Source: Bacteroidales bacterium | GTDB lineage: Bacteria; Bacteroidota; Bacteroidia; Bacteroidales; F082 | Direction of reading: 5' to 3' | NCBI GenBank assembly: GCA_013141455.1 | Contig: JABFQW010000093.1 | Span: 1-43,034 of the forward strand | DNA length: 43,034 nt | Part shown: piece after piece, positions 1 through 7,823 of the stretch | How positions within the stretch are numbered: position 1 is the first letter of the stretch | How the letters are laid out: the number at the start of each line of letters is the position of its first letter | Program-made: the position numbers and the translations under genes | The notes under the pieces: model-generated | What the model was told of the DNA's origin: nothing | The model's database searches: none | Seen by the model: only the letters and a program-made list of their open reading frames with translations

Positions 1-388
1 GTTGAAAAAAAATCCCATCTAATTCTTCTACTGTCTTTACGGCAAGAATAGCAATTTTTTGTCCATCGGTCGTAAGTTTCACGGTCTTTGCCCTTGTGTC
101 GGTCAAATGCTCTTGTCGTTTTATCAGTCCTTTTTTTTGTAAAGTTCGTAAAACTGTTGAAGTAGTCATCGGGTCAATTTTGGTGTGAAAAGAAAGTGTG
201 ATTTGAGTCACACTTTCATTTTCTTTTGACAACCACAATAAACTGGCAAGTAAGACAAATTGCGAATGCGTCAGGTCGTATTTTTCAAGCGCTTTTTTAA
301 TTTCTCTTTGCCAAAGGTTGGTTACCTGCCACAATAAAAAACCCGGACTTTCTTCTGTTTTATCAAAAATAAAGTCATTCTTTGTCAT
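1..388 (-). CDS. MarR-family transcriptional regulator, 3' end beyond window
   Basis: Reading leftward from the ATG at 388 gives at least 129 residues with no stop before the window edge, so the C-terminus is missing. Visible parts are an N-terminal helix (residues about 15-35), then the winged-helix core with the recognition-helix region TTSTVLRTLQKKGLIKR and the wing motif HLTDTRAKTVKLT; the DxR of the wing is typical of MarR proteins. The family represses nearby genes and releases DNA on binding a small ligand. The start ATG overlaps the stop of the upstream SRPBCC gene as ATGA, so the two are almost certainly co-translated. An inverted repeat in the promoter of the pair (867-878) is a plausible autoregulatory operator. 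The ligand is unknown. Confidence 0.85.
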   Translation of the reverse strand, partial: MTKNDFIFDKTEESPGFLLWQVTNLWQREIKKALEKYDLTHSQFVLLASLLWLSKENESVTQITLSFHTKIDPMTTSTVLRTLQKKGLIKRQEHLTDTRAKTVKLTTDGQKIAILAVKTVEELDGIFFQ

Positions 389-816
389 AATAGATTTAGT
401 TTTTCTTCTGCTATTTCAATAAGTTTCTTAACCGCAATTGGAAGTCCAACATTAATTTTTCTCCCTATAACTTTTGAAAAAAAGAAAGTCATAAAACCCG
501 TCATAAGTACTTTGTGAGTTAATTCAAGTCCGTCTTTAGTCTCTGTCATAGTATGAATAAAGTCCATTTTGCAAAAAGGCAAAAAACTTCTATCTGTAAA
601 TGATTTTAAGTATTCGCACTCAATCATTTCAAACTTTGTTTTTGGACCACCAACTGGTTTTAAAATACCTTTTGTGCCCAGCTTAAATTCTCCAAAAATT
701 TCAGAGGTTTCAACTTCTTTATCCCAAAAATTCCAATTAGGAACATCTGACCAAAGTTTCCAAATTTGTTCTTTTGCTGCCACTTTTGTTATGACCGAAT
801 GAGATTTTGTCCACAT
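385..816 (-). CDS. SRPBCC-family protein (polyketide cyclase/START-like)
   Basis: A 143-residue protein without signal peptide. The start SVITKVAAKEQIWKLWSDVPNWNFWD is the usual SRPBCC opening: a strand, then a helix containing Vxxxxxx(V/I)WxxWsDv.xWxxWD. It continues with GTKGILKP, a central beta region and a long C-terminal helix (KKLIEIAEEKLNLL). This helix-grip fold holds small hydrophobic ligands in a cavity; the ligand cannot be read from sequence. It is the first gene of a two-gene unit with the MarR regulator, whose start overlaps this stop by 4 bp. SRPBCC-MarR pairs of this kind suggest a ligand-sensing or detoxification role, which is inference. The pair looks more AT-rich than the sugar genes to the right. 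Confidence 0.85.
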   Translation of the reverse strand: MWTKSHSVITKVAAKEQIWKLWSDVPNWNFWDKEVETSEIFGEFKLGTKGILKPVGGPKTKFEMIECEYLKSFTDRSFLPFCKMDFIHTMTETKDGLELTHKVLMTGFMTFFFSKVIGRKINVGLPIAVKKLIEIAEEKLNLL

Positions 817-857
817 ACTTTTGATCCGTTAGTTTGTAAATTACTTTATTGTCGGTG

Positions 858-888
858 CAAATATAGTATGTTTACATATAATATACAA
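858..888 (-). promoter_or_regulatory. Promoter and possible operator of the SRPBCC-marR unit
   Basis: On the minus strand, TATATTTG (858-865) matches the Bacteroidota -7 consensus TAnnTTTG. A TTG (886-888) lies 20 nt upstream. Between them is a small inverted repeat, TATGT-tt-ACATA (867-878). MarR proteins bind short palindromes near their own -7 boxes, so this may be the operator. The promoter match is direct; the operator role is inferred. Confidence 0.55.
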
Positions 889-1101
889 TTATATTTAATG
901 GCCTGCTAATTTTGGGGTCGTTGGTAGTAGCCAAACTGGTTTATGGGTCAGTTTATCTAAAAACCTCCTTTATATGTGATTAGTAGTAAAAAAACAGCTA
1001 AAAAGGTTTCATTAGCTTCGAAATAGGTGTGCTGCTTACCAGAATTTTTATAGAATGCAGTGCTACGGCTACCTGTGTCAGCAACTGTTTTTCAATTAAC
1101 A

Positions 1102-1359
1102 TCAATCATAATGAAATCTGCATTTCGCAATGAAAATTTCATCGTCTTTCACTTTATATATCAACCGGTGTTCGCCGTCAATTCTGCGCGACCTATAGCC
1201 CTTATACTTATGCTTAAATGGTTCAGGTTTACCTATGCCCGAAAAAGGGGTACGCGATATGTCTTTTAACAAATCATTTATTTTCGACAAAATTTTCCTG
1301 TCAGTCTTTTGCCAATACAAATAATCCTCCCAGGATTCATCAACAAACAGGTATCTCAT
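1102..1359 (-). CDS. yoeB: YoeB/Txe-family mRNA endonuclease toxin
   Basis: An 85-residue RelE-superfamily toxin that aligns almost without gaps to E. coli YoeB (ESWEDYLYWQKTD, KINDLLKDISRTPFSGIGKPEPFKH). The catalytic residues known for YoeB are at the same positions: Glu46, Arg65, His83 and Tyr84. YoeB binds the ribosomal A site and cleaves mRNA when its antitoxin is degraded. The start ATG overlaps the antitoxin stop as ATGA, so the antitoxin is made first and translation is coupled. Nothing suggests inactivation. A plus-strand reading frame over this region is a shadow. Confidence 0.96.
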   Translation of the reverse strand: MRYLFVDESWEDYLYWQKTDRKILSKINDLLKDISRTPFSGIGKPEPFKHKYKGYRSRRIDGEHRLIYKVKDDEIFIAKCRFHYD

Positions 1360-1610
1360 TGTTCCAGCAGATTTTTCTGAAATGATAAGCCTGTACTCAG
1401 TTTTTCAATGGCCGAATCTAATCTTTTCTCATTTGTTTTTGACGACAGTTCGTGATAGGTTGCATGTAGCGAATTATACTCGTCTAACGACATAATGACC
1501 ACACCGCTATCTTTACCTCTGTTAATGATCAGGGTTTCAAAGTTATCCGTCACACGATCAAGATAGCGTTTAATATCTTTTCGGAAATCAGAAATTGTTG
1601 TTGTTAACAT
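1356..1610 (-). CDS. yefM: YefM-family antitoxin (Phd/YefM)
   Basis: 84 residues from the ATG at 1610 (MLTTTISDFRKDI). The N-terminal half is the Phd/YefM DNA-binding and dimerisation domain: TISDFRKDIKRYLDRV, then LIINRGKDSGVVIMSLDEYNSL. The C-terminal part is the acidic, flexible toxin-neutralising tail. A longer in-frame reading upstream (to about 1655) was rejected because it would run through the operator and promoter. The gene overlaps yoeB by 4 bp. Autoregulation is expected through the palindromes at 1623-1656, which contain the GTAC core also seen in known YefM operators. Confidence 0.95.
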   Translation of the reverse strand: MLTTTISDFRKDIKRYLDRVTDNFETLIINRGKDSGVVIMSLDEYNSLHATYHELSSKTNEKRLDSAIEKLSTGLSFQKNLLEQ

Positions 1611-1622
1611 GATGTTACCTGT

Positions 1623-1656
1623 TTTGTACGTTTTAGCGTACAAATATACGTACAAA
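1623..1656 (-). promoter_or_regulatory. yefM-yoeB promoter with three GTAC operator half-sites
   Basis: The 8-mer CGTACAAA occurs at 1637-1644 and 1649-1656, and its reverse complement TTTGTACG at 1623-1630. The first and last of these make an inverted repeat with a 6-nt spacer. On the minus strand TATATTTG (1641-1648) is a perfect TAnnTTTG -7 box that overlaps the central site, so bound YefM would cover the promoter. The start codon is at 1610. E. coli YefM binds palindromes with a TGTACA core; the shared GTAC core supports the assignment. Confidence 0.75.
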
Positions 1657-2001
1657 TAATCGATCTTGCTATTTCGGTCAGATTTTTTTTAAATGGTTGA
1701 TTGCGGTAATTTGTCAATCCTGAATAATTCATCCCGGAAACCTGTCTGGTGGCAAACTGGGGGCAGAGGCGCAAAGTTTCTTTAGTGAGTTTTCTTGGCG
1801 TCTCCGCAGCTTCGCAAGCCAAATATTTTTTTGCAGAGGTGCAAGGTTGTGTTAAATTGTTAATTCGGCAATCGACCCTTCAAAACTCTTTGGTTCAAAA
1901 AGTTTTTGTGAACCTTTGTGTAACTATGCTTTTATATACGCTGAACACTCAAGTTCACTTCGCACTTTAGTTCACTCCGCACTTTAGTTCACTCCACACT
2001 T
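1657..2001. other. Non-coding gap with degenerate dispersed repeats
   Basis: There is no convincing gene between the toxin-antitoxin promoter and the kinase. The stretch around 1767-1850 (GCAGAGGCGCAAAG, GGCGTCTCCGCAG, GCAGAGGTGCAAGG) resembles degenerate copies of a CGCAGAG/CTTTGCG repeat that is also seen near 20588 and 28254. The right end runs into a 17-bp tandem repeat. Short reading frames here lack family features. Confidence 0.5.
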
Positions 2002-2002
2002 C
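1952..2002. repeat. 17-bp tandem repeat, three copies
   Basis: Three consecutive 17-bp units of the form AGTTCACTyCrCACTTT start at 1952, 1969 and 1986, differing at two positions. The array ends at the stop codon of the downstream minus-strand kinase gene. Function is unknown. It resembles, in composition and position, the ACTTTA-type repeats at 5843 and 36922. Confidence 0.8.
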
Positions 2003-2640
2003 TACAAATGATATTTATCCAAGGAAGCGTCAAAATCAAAAAACATCTGACAGCCCGGTTTCAATGCCTGTACCATTTCGTGTTCGCGTTCGAGAATCTG
2101 CTTACGGAATTCAGTCATCTCTTCCTTGCCTCCGAAAAGTTGTGCTTCTTTTGTTTCTCTGTATGTAAGTTCGATGAAAACCTTAAAATTCGCCTGATTC
2201 AATTTGGTAGCATAAAGGCCGTTGATGATGGCGACCTCAATATTTTTGAAAGAAGTGGATATCATATCAACCTCATCGGTGATAAGGTCAACACAGGGCA
2301 TGGTCGATTCGCGGTCGTTCCGGAAATCATCGATCACTTCGTTAATCTTGTCCCAATCGTACTCTTCGGGGCCAACGCTTTCGATACCGTTTTTGCGGCG
2401 CCATGCTTTTCGGCTGAAAGGTGCAACCTTGTAAAAATCGTCAAGATCAATGATTTTACTCTTGATCCCTTCTCGTTTCAGGCGGTGTGCAAGCGCAAAA
2501 GCAAGTGTCGATTTTCCGGATCCCACCTCACCACCGATGGCAATGATATAGTTTGGTGAGATTAATGTAAGCACTTCATCTGCAATCACATTGGCTGCAA
2601 CGATGTGCTTTTCAGTAACCGTTATTTTATCGTTTAACAT
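2002..2640 (-). CDS. Uridine-kinase-like P-loop kinase
   Basis: A 212-residue soluble protein. The Walker A loop GGEVGSGKST (residues about 36-45) sits after the first strand, and IIDLDDFYK (about 63-71) matches the uridine kinase/phosphoribulokinase D-D-F-Y motif near the phosphate-acceptor site. GPEEYDWDKIN resembles the Pxx(Y/F)DW motif of the family, and AIINGLYA is like the second substrate-binding strand (EGIYA). The substrate is not known. The gene starts 12 bp after the GH65 fusion gene and is surely in the same transcript, so a sugar or nucleoside linked to trehalose/maltose use is likely. It is shorter and more divergent than true Udk, so I do not give that symbol. Confidence 0.85.
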   Translation of the reverse strand: MLNDKITVTEKHIVAANVIADEVLTLISPNYIIAIGGEVGSGKSTLAFALAHRLKREGIKSKIIDLDDFYKVAPFSRKAWRRKNGIESVGPEEYDWDKINEVIDDFRNDRESTMPCVDLITDEVDMISTSFKNIEVAIINGLYATKLNQANFKVFIELTYRETKEAQLFGGKEEMTEFRKQILEREHEMVQALKPGCQMFFDFDASLDKYHL

Positions 2641-2652
2641 GTTTTCATGGAA

Positions 2653-5600
2653 TTAGTATGTAATCGTTGTCCATGAATCGGCTTCAAGGGCAAACTCATG
2701 ATCAGCCACCAAAACTACTGCCATTTGATTAGCCTTCACAAAAATCACGTCAGATTTAATTTTAAATTCATAATGGATGCCTTTAAAGTTCAGATTGAAG
2801 GCCATTTGTTTCCATTGCTCAGGCAGTACGGGGTTCACCGACAAATACTTTTCACGATAATTTATCCCTGCAAAGGTGTTCAATGCAATCAATATGGTAC
2901 CCGCCATTACACCGGCGTGAATGCCTTCGCCTGTTGTACCACCTTGTATATCAACATAATCGCTGCCCAATGCATCCTGATACAGTTCCCAGCTGAGTTG
3001 GGTGTTTCCGGTCATGGCAGCCAAACGGGCATGAACCACGCGACTCAGCGTTGAGCCATGCGATGTGCGTTGCAGATAGTAATTCAGGTTACGCTCAAGA
3101 TAATCGGCCGGAACCTGGTATTCGAGTTTCTCCAGAATATGGTCCACCTCCGATTTGTTGATGTTATAAAAAGTCATTAGCGTGTCGGCCTGTTTCGCCA
3201 CTTTAAATTCATCGGCCGATTTTCCTTCTGCTTTCAGGATACGGTCGAGGCGATAAATGTTGCCATATTTCTGGCGGTAATAGTCCCAGTCTAATTCCTT
3301 CAGTTCAAAATAGCCGTCATATTGTGCCAGAATACCTTCATCATTGGTCACCAGATTGATTTTCGTGCTGATTTCGAGCCATTTTTTACGTTCCGCTGTG
3401 GTGAATCCAAGGGTTGAAACAGCTTTCTCTCCAACGATTTCCACGATCTCATCCGCTTTATTAAACAACCACGATACCATCAGATTGGTATAGGTATTGT
3501 CTTTCAAACCGCCGTCTTTGCATAGGTCGGAATGTTCATGAAACTCATCCGGGCCCATGACGTTGAAAATTTCAAATCGTCCGGTTTTGGTATTCATGAT
3601 CGATTTGCTTGCCCAGAATCGACATATCTCGAAAAACATTTCGGCGCCATATTTGACGAGAAATGGTTTGTCATCGCTTATCCAGTAGTAATCCCAGATG
3701 TTGTAGGCGATGGCTAACGAAACATGGCGCTGCAGCGAACTGTAATCGTCGCCCCAATCGCCTGTCAGGGGGTTGAGATGAATAACCTGGGTTTCTTCGC
3801 GACCATCGCTACCACTTTGCCACGGAAACATGGCGCCTCGATAGCCGTATTGTCTGGCATAATTTCGTGCTTCTCCAAGCCGGTTGTAACGATACATGAG
3901 CATCGACCGGGCACTTTCGGGAAGCTGGAAATCGTACAGCGGAAGTATAAATAATTCGTCCCAGAAAATATGCCCGCGATAGGCTTCGCCATGCAATCCG
4001 CGGGCGGTAATACTCGCATCGAGTTGTTTGTTGAATGGTGAAACCGATACCAGCAAATGGAACAGATGCAACCGCAGCAATTTCTGCGACATGCGGTCGC
4101 CTTCGATTTGAATATCAAATCTGTCCCAAAGTTTTTCCCATGCGTCTTCACTTTCGGCAAGCAGCTGATCAAATGAACGAACCGTTTTTAATGCCTTTAA
4201 TGCCTCGTTTTTGGCATTTTCAATAAAACTTTCCTTATCGCTGCAGATTGCAACGATTTTTTCGAGCATGACGGGGATGTTCGCTGCTGTTTCAACGGCA
4301 AACATTTCGGTTACAAGTCCTTCACTCACATCTGATTGCGGCGTGATCGACATGATGGTATTGTCAACGATAAGCTGTTGACGGGCGGCCAGGGCAATCT
4401 GGTGATTGCTTTGTGTGGTTGACGCGACAAGAAAGATAGCATCACCCGAACGACCCTGTGTAACAGGTTCGAGATGTTTCTGATTGAGCGATTTATAACG
4501 GTCAACGCCGTCGTTGATATGATTTCCGTTGAGACTGCTTTTGATACAGATTTTTCCGCTGTAGTTGAGCGGTGTAATCTCGTATTGCAGGGCAGCTAAT
4601 AGTGGGTTGTGCATACTCACAAAACGACGCGAAACGATTTCAGTCTGGTGCATCTGTTCGTCCTGAACTATCATTTTACGTTCGAGCAGACCATTGCCGA
4701 AGTGGATGCTGCGTTTTATCGAAATGATTTTGGTTTTATTCACATCGAACCATTCGCCATCATCGATACGGAATGTGACCGGCAGCCAGTTGGGGATATT
4801 CACAAAATCCTCATTTTCAATATCACGACCGGCGATAGGTGTCGAAAGCCTGTTATACATGCCTGCCATATAGGTTGCCGGATAATTGACCGGGTTGGAC
4901 GAAGTTTCTTCCATGGCGCCACGTGTTCCGAAATAACCGTTTCCGACCGTCAGCAAGGCTTCGCGCGATCTTTCCTTTTTGGTGTCGTAATCGAAATAGG
5001 TGACCGACCAGGCATCTTCATTCTGACCATGTTCGAACCAATCATTCAGGCTGTCCAGACTAATCTCGGAAATGTCTTCAACAACAAAATCAGCACCACC
5101 CGAAATCAGTTCACTGTGGTTTTCTTCGCGGGCAATGCCAAGCACAAGCCCGAAATTACCTTTTCGACCTGCCTGAACGCCCGAAACAGCATCTTCGACA
5201 ACGATACTTCGTTCCACAGAGCAACCTAAGTTGGCGGCTGCCGTGGTGAAAATATCGGCTTCAGGTTTGCCTTTCAGACCCATGGTTGCCGAAACAACAC
5301 CATCAACGCGGGTCTCAACCAGATAGGTTAATCCGGCGGCTTCGAGCACACCTTCACAATTTTTGCTTGAAGAGGCTACTCCCACACGGTAACCTTTCTC
5401 ACGCAATTCTTTCATCAGTGAAACGGTTGATGGGTAAACTTCAACACCATCGCGCCGCAGCACTTCGTTGAAAGCGTCGTTTTTTCTGTTTCCCAATCCG
5501 CAAACAGTTTCTTTGTCGTTGCCATCTTCCACATCACCAAAAGGAAGTTCGATACCACGTGAAGCCAAAAAATCAGCCACACCTTTGTAGCGGGGTTTAC

Positions 5601-5784
5601 CGTCAACAAAGGGCAGGTAATCGTCTTTGTGAGAAAATGGCACGAAAGGTGAACCGGTTTTTTTGCTGTGATCCAATAAAAAATCATCAAACATTTTTTT
5701 CCAGGCAGCGCTATGCACCAGGGCAGTTTTGGTAATCACACCGTCGAGATCAAAAATTACGGCATCAAAAAATTTATTTATCAT
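2653..5784 (-). CDS. Beta-phosphoglucomutase - GH65 disaccharide phosphorylase fusion
   Basis: 1043 residues joining two enzymes. Residues 1-250 are a HAD phosphatase-fold beta-phosphoglucomutase: nucleophile motif FDLDGV with Asp12 and Asp14, ASSSKN with Lys141, KPEADIF, and VVEDAVSG with Glu197 and Asp198. Residues about 265-1040 are a family 65 glycoside hydrolase/phosphorylase with the N-terminal domain YFDYD...GNGYFGTRG, the alpha/alpha barrel, and general acid Glu747 in GPDEFHE followed by KDNTYTN. GH65 phosphorylases split maltose, trehalose, kojibiose or nigerose with phosphate to beta-glucose 1-phosphate, which the fused mutase turns into glucose 6-phosphate. Which disaccharide is used cannot be read, but the TreS-like neighbour favours trehalose or maltose. 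No signal peptide, so it is cytoplasmic. Confidence 0.95.
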   Translation of the reverse strand: MINKFFDAVIFDLDGVITKTALVHSAAWKKMFDDFLLDHSKKTGSPFVPFSHKDDYLPFVDGKPRYKGVADFLASRGIELPFGDVEDGNDKETVCGLGNRKNDAFNEVLRRDGVEVYPSTVSLMKELREKGYRVGVASSSKNCEGVLEAAGLTYLVETRVDGVVSATMGLKGKPEADIFTTAAANLGCSVERSIVVEDAVSGVQAGRKGNFGLVLGIAREENHSELISGGADFVVEDISEISLDSLNDWFEHGQNEDAWSVTYFDYDTKKERSREALLTVGNGYFGTRGAMEETSSNPVNYPATYMAGMYNRLSTPIAGRDIENEDFVNIPNWLPVTFRIDDGEWFDVNKTKIISIKRSIHFGNGLLERKMIVQDEQMHQTEIVSRRFVSMHNPLLAALQYEITPLNYSGKICIKSSLNGNHINDGVDRYKSLNQKHLEPVTQGRSGDAIFLVASTTQSNHQIALAARQQLIVDNTIMSITPQSDVSEGLVTEMFAVETAANIPVMLEKIVAICSDKESFIENAKNEALKALKTVRSFDQLLAESEDAWEKLWDRFDIQIEGDRMSQKLLRLHLFHLLVSVSPFNKQLDASITARGLHGEAYRGHIFWDELFILPLYDFQLPESARSMLMYRYNRLGEARNYARQYGYRGAMFPWQSGSDGREETQVIHLNPLTGDWGDDYSSLQRHVSLAIAYNIWDYYWISDDKPFLVKYGAEMFFEICRFWASKSIMNTKTGRFEIFNVMGPDEFHEHSDLCKDGGLKDNTYTNLMVSWLFNKADEIVEIVGEKAVSTLGFTTAERKKWLEISTKINLVTNDEGILAQYDGYFELKELDWDYYRQKYGNIYRLDRILKAEGKSADEFKVAKQADTLMTFYNINKSEVDHILEKLEYQVPADYLERNLNYYLQRTSHGSTLSRVVHARLAAMTGNTQLSWELYQDALGSDYVDIQGGTTGEGIHAGVMAGTILIALNTFAGINYREKYLSVNPVLPEQWKQMAFNLNFKGIHYEFKIKSDVIFVKANQMAVVLVADHEFALEADSWTTITY

Positions 5785-5842
5785 TCGTTAAATTCTATTT
5801 AATTTCAAAAACAACAAGTTAAAGCCTAACCTTAATCCAACT

Positions 5843-5942
5843 ACTTTACACTTTATACTTTAGCCTTTATACTTTCCCCGTCTTGCAGCCGGGCAGGCAC
5901 TTTATACTTTAGCCTTTATACTTTATACTTTAGCCTTTATCC
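5843..5942. repeat. ACTTTATA/ACTTTAGCC low-complexity repeat array
   Basis: Repeats of ACTTTAyA and ACTTTAGCCTTTAT, with a period of about 7 nt, fill the gap between the GH13 stop and the region upstream of the GH65 start. The array is interrupted at 5876-5898 by a GC-rich segment containing AGCCGGGCAGG, a short motif also present at 31963. A related array lies at 36922-36966. The array sits between two minus-strand genes and may separate their transcription; that is inference. Confidence 0.75.
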
Positions 5943-5943
5943 T

Positions 5944-7653
5944 TCACACCATCCTGTACCACCTGTATTCAAACGGCGAAAGGTTCAGAAATCTGGAAAC
6001 CGGTCTTTCGATGGAAAGAAGATCAACAAGAACTCCAGGAATTGATGGAGCCAGCACCTTCTGTGCCGTATCAGCCAGATTCTGGATGACAAGCACTTTT
6101 TCATCTTTATAGATTCTCCAGTAGGCAAGGATGGCCGTGTTGGCTGTTGAATCAGGATTGTTCAACTGAAGGAATTCAATATTTCCGCGCCCGAAAGCTT
6201 TGTGTTTTTTGCGCACGGTAAGCAATTGCTGAATCCGGATGAATACTCTGGCCTGGAATGTTTCGGGTTGTTTAAGCTGTGCTTCCCGTTTTTGCCAGTC
6301 AATTTTACCGCGTACATAAAATCGTGTATCGTTTTTGCCGGTAAGCCGGATCATCTCATGGTAAAATGCTTCATCATTTTCTTTGCCGAATTCATCGCCG
6401 TAATAAATCACCGGTGTGCCGGGCAAACTGAGCATCATTGAGTAGGCAAGGCCAATACGGCGGTCGTCGAACTGTAACAGATTGGCCAATCGTGCCGATA
6501 TACCTTCGCCCAGACGAAAATTCCATTCGGGCTCATGGCAATAATTTTCGTGAATATACTTACGGTCTTCTTCCGACACATAAACAAGTTCGAGACTCAA
6601 CTCATCGTGGCAACGCAAAAAAGTAAACCATTGTCCGTTTTCGGGGATGACTGGCGTTACGGCTGTATTGAGTATGTTTTTGATCGGTTCAAAGCTATGC
6701 TGCGCCATCGCTTTATAAAGCATCGGCATCATCGGGAAATGGTAGGCAGACTGACATTCGTCGCCTTTTCCCATATATTCGACCACTTTGGCTGGTTGCT
6801 GACAGGCTTCGGCCAACAACAGGGTGCCCGGTTTCACATAATCGAGTATGGCCCTGAAAAACTTCACGATGGTATGTGTGTTGGGCAGGTTTTCACAAAC
6901 GGTGCCGGCCTCTTTCCACAAATAGGGGATGGCATCGGCTCTGAAACCATCCACGCCGATTTGTTGCCAGTAAAGCAGATATTTACACATTTCGACTAAC
7001 ACATCCGGGTTACGGTAATTGAGATCGGGCTGGAAGCTAAAGAAGCGGTGAAAAAAGAAATCCTCACCGTTTGCTTCCCAGTTGCTGTGTTCCATTCCCT
7101 TGAACAGAATCCGGGCATCGCCATAAAGAGAGTTGTCTTTCGACCAGATATAATAATCGCGAAATGGATTGTCTTCTGATTTTTTGGCTTCAACAAACCA
7201 GGGATGTTCATCGGAAGTGTGGTTAGCCGGGAAATCGAATATCACGCGTAAATTACGTTTTTGCAATTCGGCCATGAAACGTCCAAAAGCCGATTCCTGC
7301 TGCTGTTTAGTGAAGTCGGCCGGCAATCCGAGTAACTCATGACGAATCAGATCGTAATTACGGATATCGAATCCGGCATCGCGCATGGGTGAATCGAGTA
7401 TGGGAAGCAACCACAGACAGGTAACACCGAGTGCTGATAAATAATCGAGTTTGGCGGTGAGGCCGTCGAAATTTTTATTGTATAGGTCAACATAGAGTGA
7501 ATACACAACGGCATCTTTATACCAATCTGACTCAGAGCTGTTTACATCACGTTTGTACGATGTCAATGTGTCGAGAAAGCCATCGAGCCGTTTTTGATCA
7601 TCCAATGGATACAAGGTCGCCCAATATGCTTTAAGTTTTGCTTTTGTACTCAT
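5944..7653 (-). CDS. TreS-like GH13 (maltose alpha-D-glucosyltransferase / trehalose synthase)
   Basis: 569 residues from the ATG at 7653; a TTG six bases further upstream is a weaker start. The (beta/alpha)8 amylase barrel has DFPANHTSDEHPWF (region I), nucleophile Asp240 in GFRADAIPYL, acid/base Glu282 in LLAEACQ and the third carboxylate Asp350 in RCHDELSLE. The context around each motif (DYYIWS, DARILF, FFSFQPDLNYRNP, GTVCENLPNTH, DECQSAYHFPMMP) is that of trehalose synthase, which isomerises maltose and trehalose. Against classic TreS, the Asn before HDE is Cys348 and LVVNH is FPANH. There is no C-terminal maltokinase. It is cytoplasmic, and the order GH13-GH65/mutase-kinase on one strand supports a trehalose/maltose pathway. 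Another alpha-glucosyl specificity remains possible. Confidence 0.85.
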   Translation of the reverse strand: MSTKAKLKAYWATLYPLDDQKRLDGFLDTLTSYKRDVNSSESDWYKDAVVYSLYVDLYNKNFDGLTAKLDYLSALGVTCLWLLPILDSPMRDAGFDIRNYDLIRHELLGLPADFTKQQQESAFGRFMAELQKRNLRVIFDFPANHTSDEHPWFVEAKKSEDNPFRDYYIWSKDNSLYGDARILFKGMEHSNWEANGEDFFFHRFFSFQPDLNYRNPDVLVEMCKYLLYWQQIGVDGFRADAIPYLWKEAGTVCENLPNTHTIVKFFRAILDYVKPGTLLLAEACQQPAKVVEYMGKGDECQSAYHFPMMPMLYKAMAQHSFEPIKNILNTAVTPVIPENGQWFTFLRCHDELSLELVYVSEEDRKYIHENYCHEPEWNFRLGEGISARLANLLQFDDRRIGLAYSMMLSLPGTPVIYYGDEFGKENDEAFYHEMIRLTGKNDTRFYVRGKIDWQKREAQLKQPETFQARVFIRIQQLLTVRKKHKAFGRGNIEFLQLNNPDSTANTAILAYWRIYKDEKVLVIQNLADTAQKVLAPSIPGVLVDLLSIERPVSRFLNLSPFEYRWYRMV

Positions 7654-7686
7654 AATCAATCACATAAATTCATATATTCCTGTTTA

Positions 7687-7694
7687 CAAAGTTA
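7687..7694 (-). promoter_or_regulatory. Candidate -7 box of the trehalose/maltose unit
   Basis: The minus strand reads TAACTTTG, a perfect TAnnTTTG, 34 bp upstream of the GH13 start codon. No clear TTG was found at the expected -33 spacing, so this is only a candidate. Confidence 0.4.
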
Positions 7695-7788
7695 CATTTT
7701 ATCCGGTGAAACCCACGGATTAGCGTTAAAACGGCTGTAAGTTGTAGCGCAATCGATTACGAAGGAATAATAAGAGACATTTCTGAGC

Positions 7789-7796
7789 TACATTTG
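7789..7796 (+). promoter_or_regulatory. Candidate -7 box of the alkyltransferase gene
   Basis: TACATTTG matches TAnnTTTG and lies 27 bp before the start codon at 7824. A -33 TTG at standard spacing is not evident. Confidence 0.4.
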
Positions 7797-7823
7797 TCGA
7801 AATAAACATGAAAATGTAAATTT

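Noticed and set aside
2008..2559. 183-residue plus-strand open frame
   Set aside because: Antisense to the kinase gene, whose Walker A motif and operon position are convincing.
4609..5229. 206-residue plus-strand open frame
   Set aside because: It lies fully inside the GH65-mutase gene on the other strand, shows no family features and is an antisense shadow.
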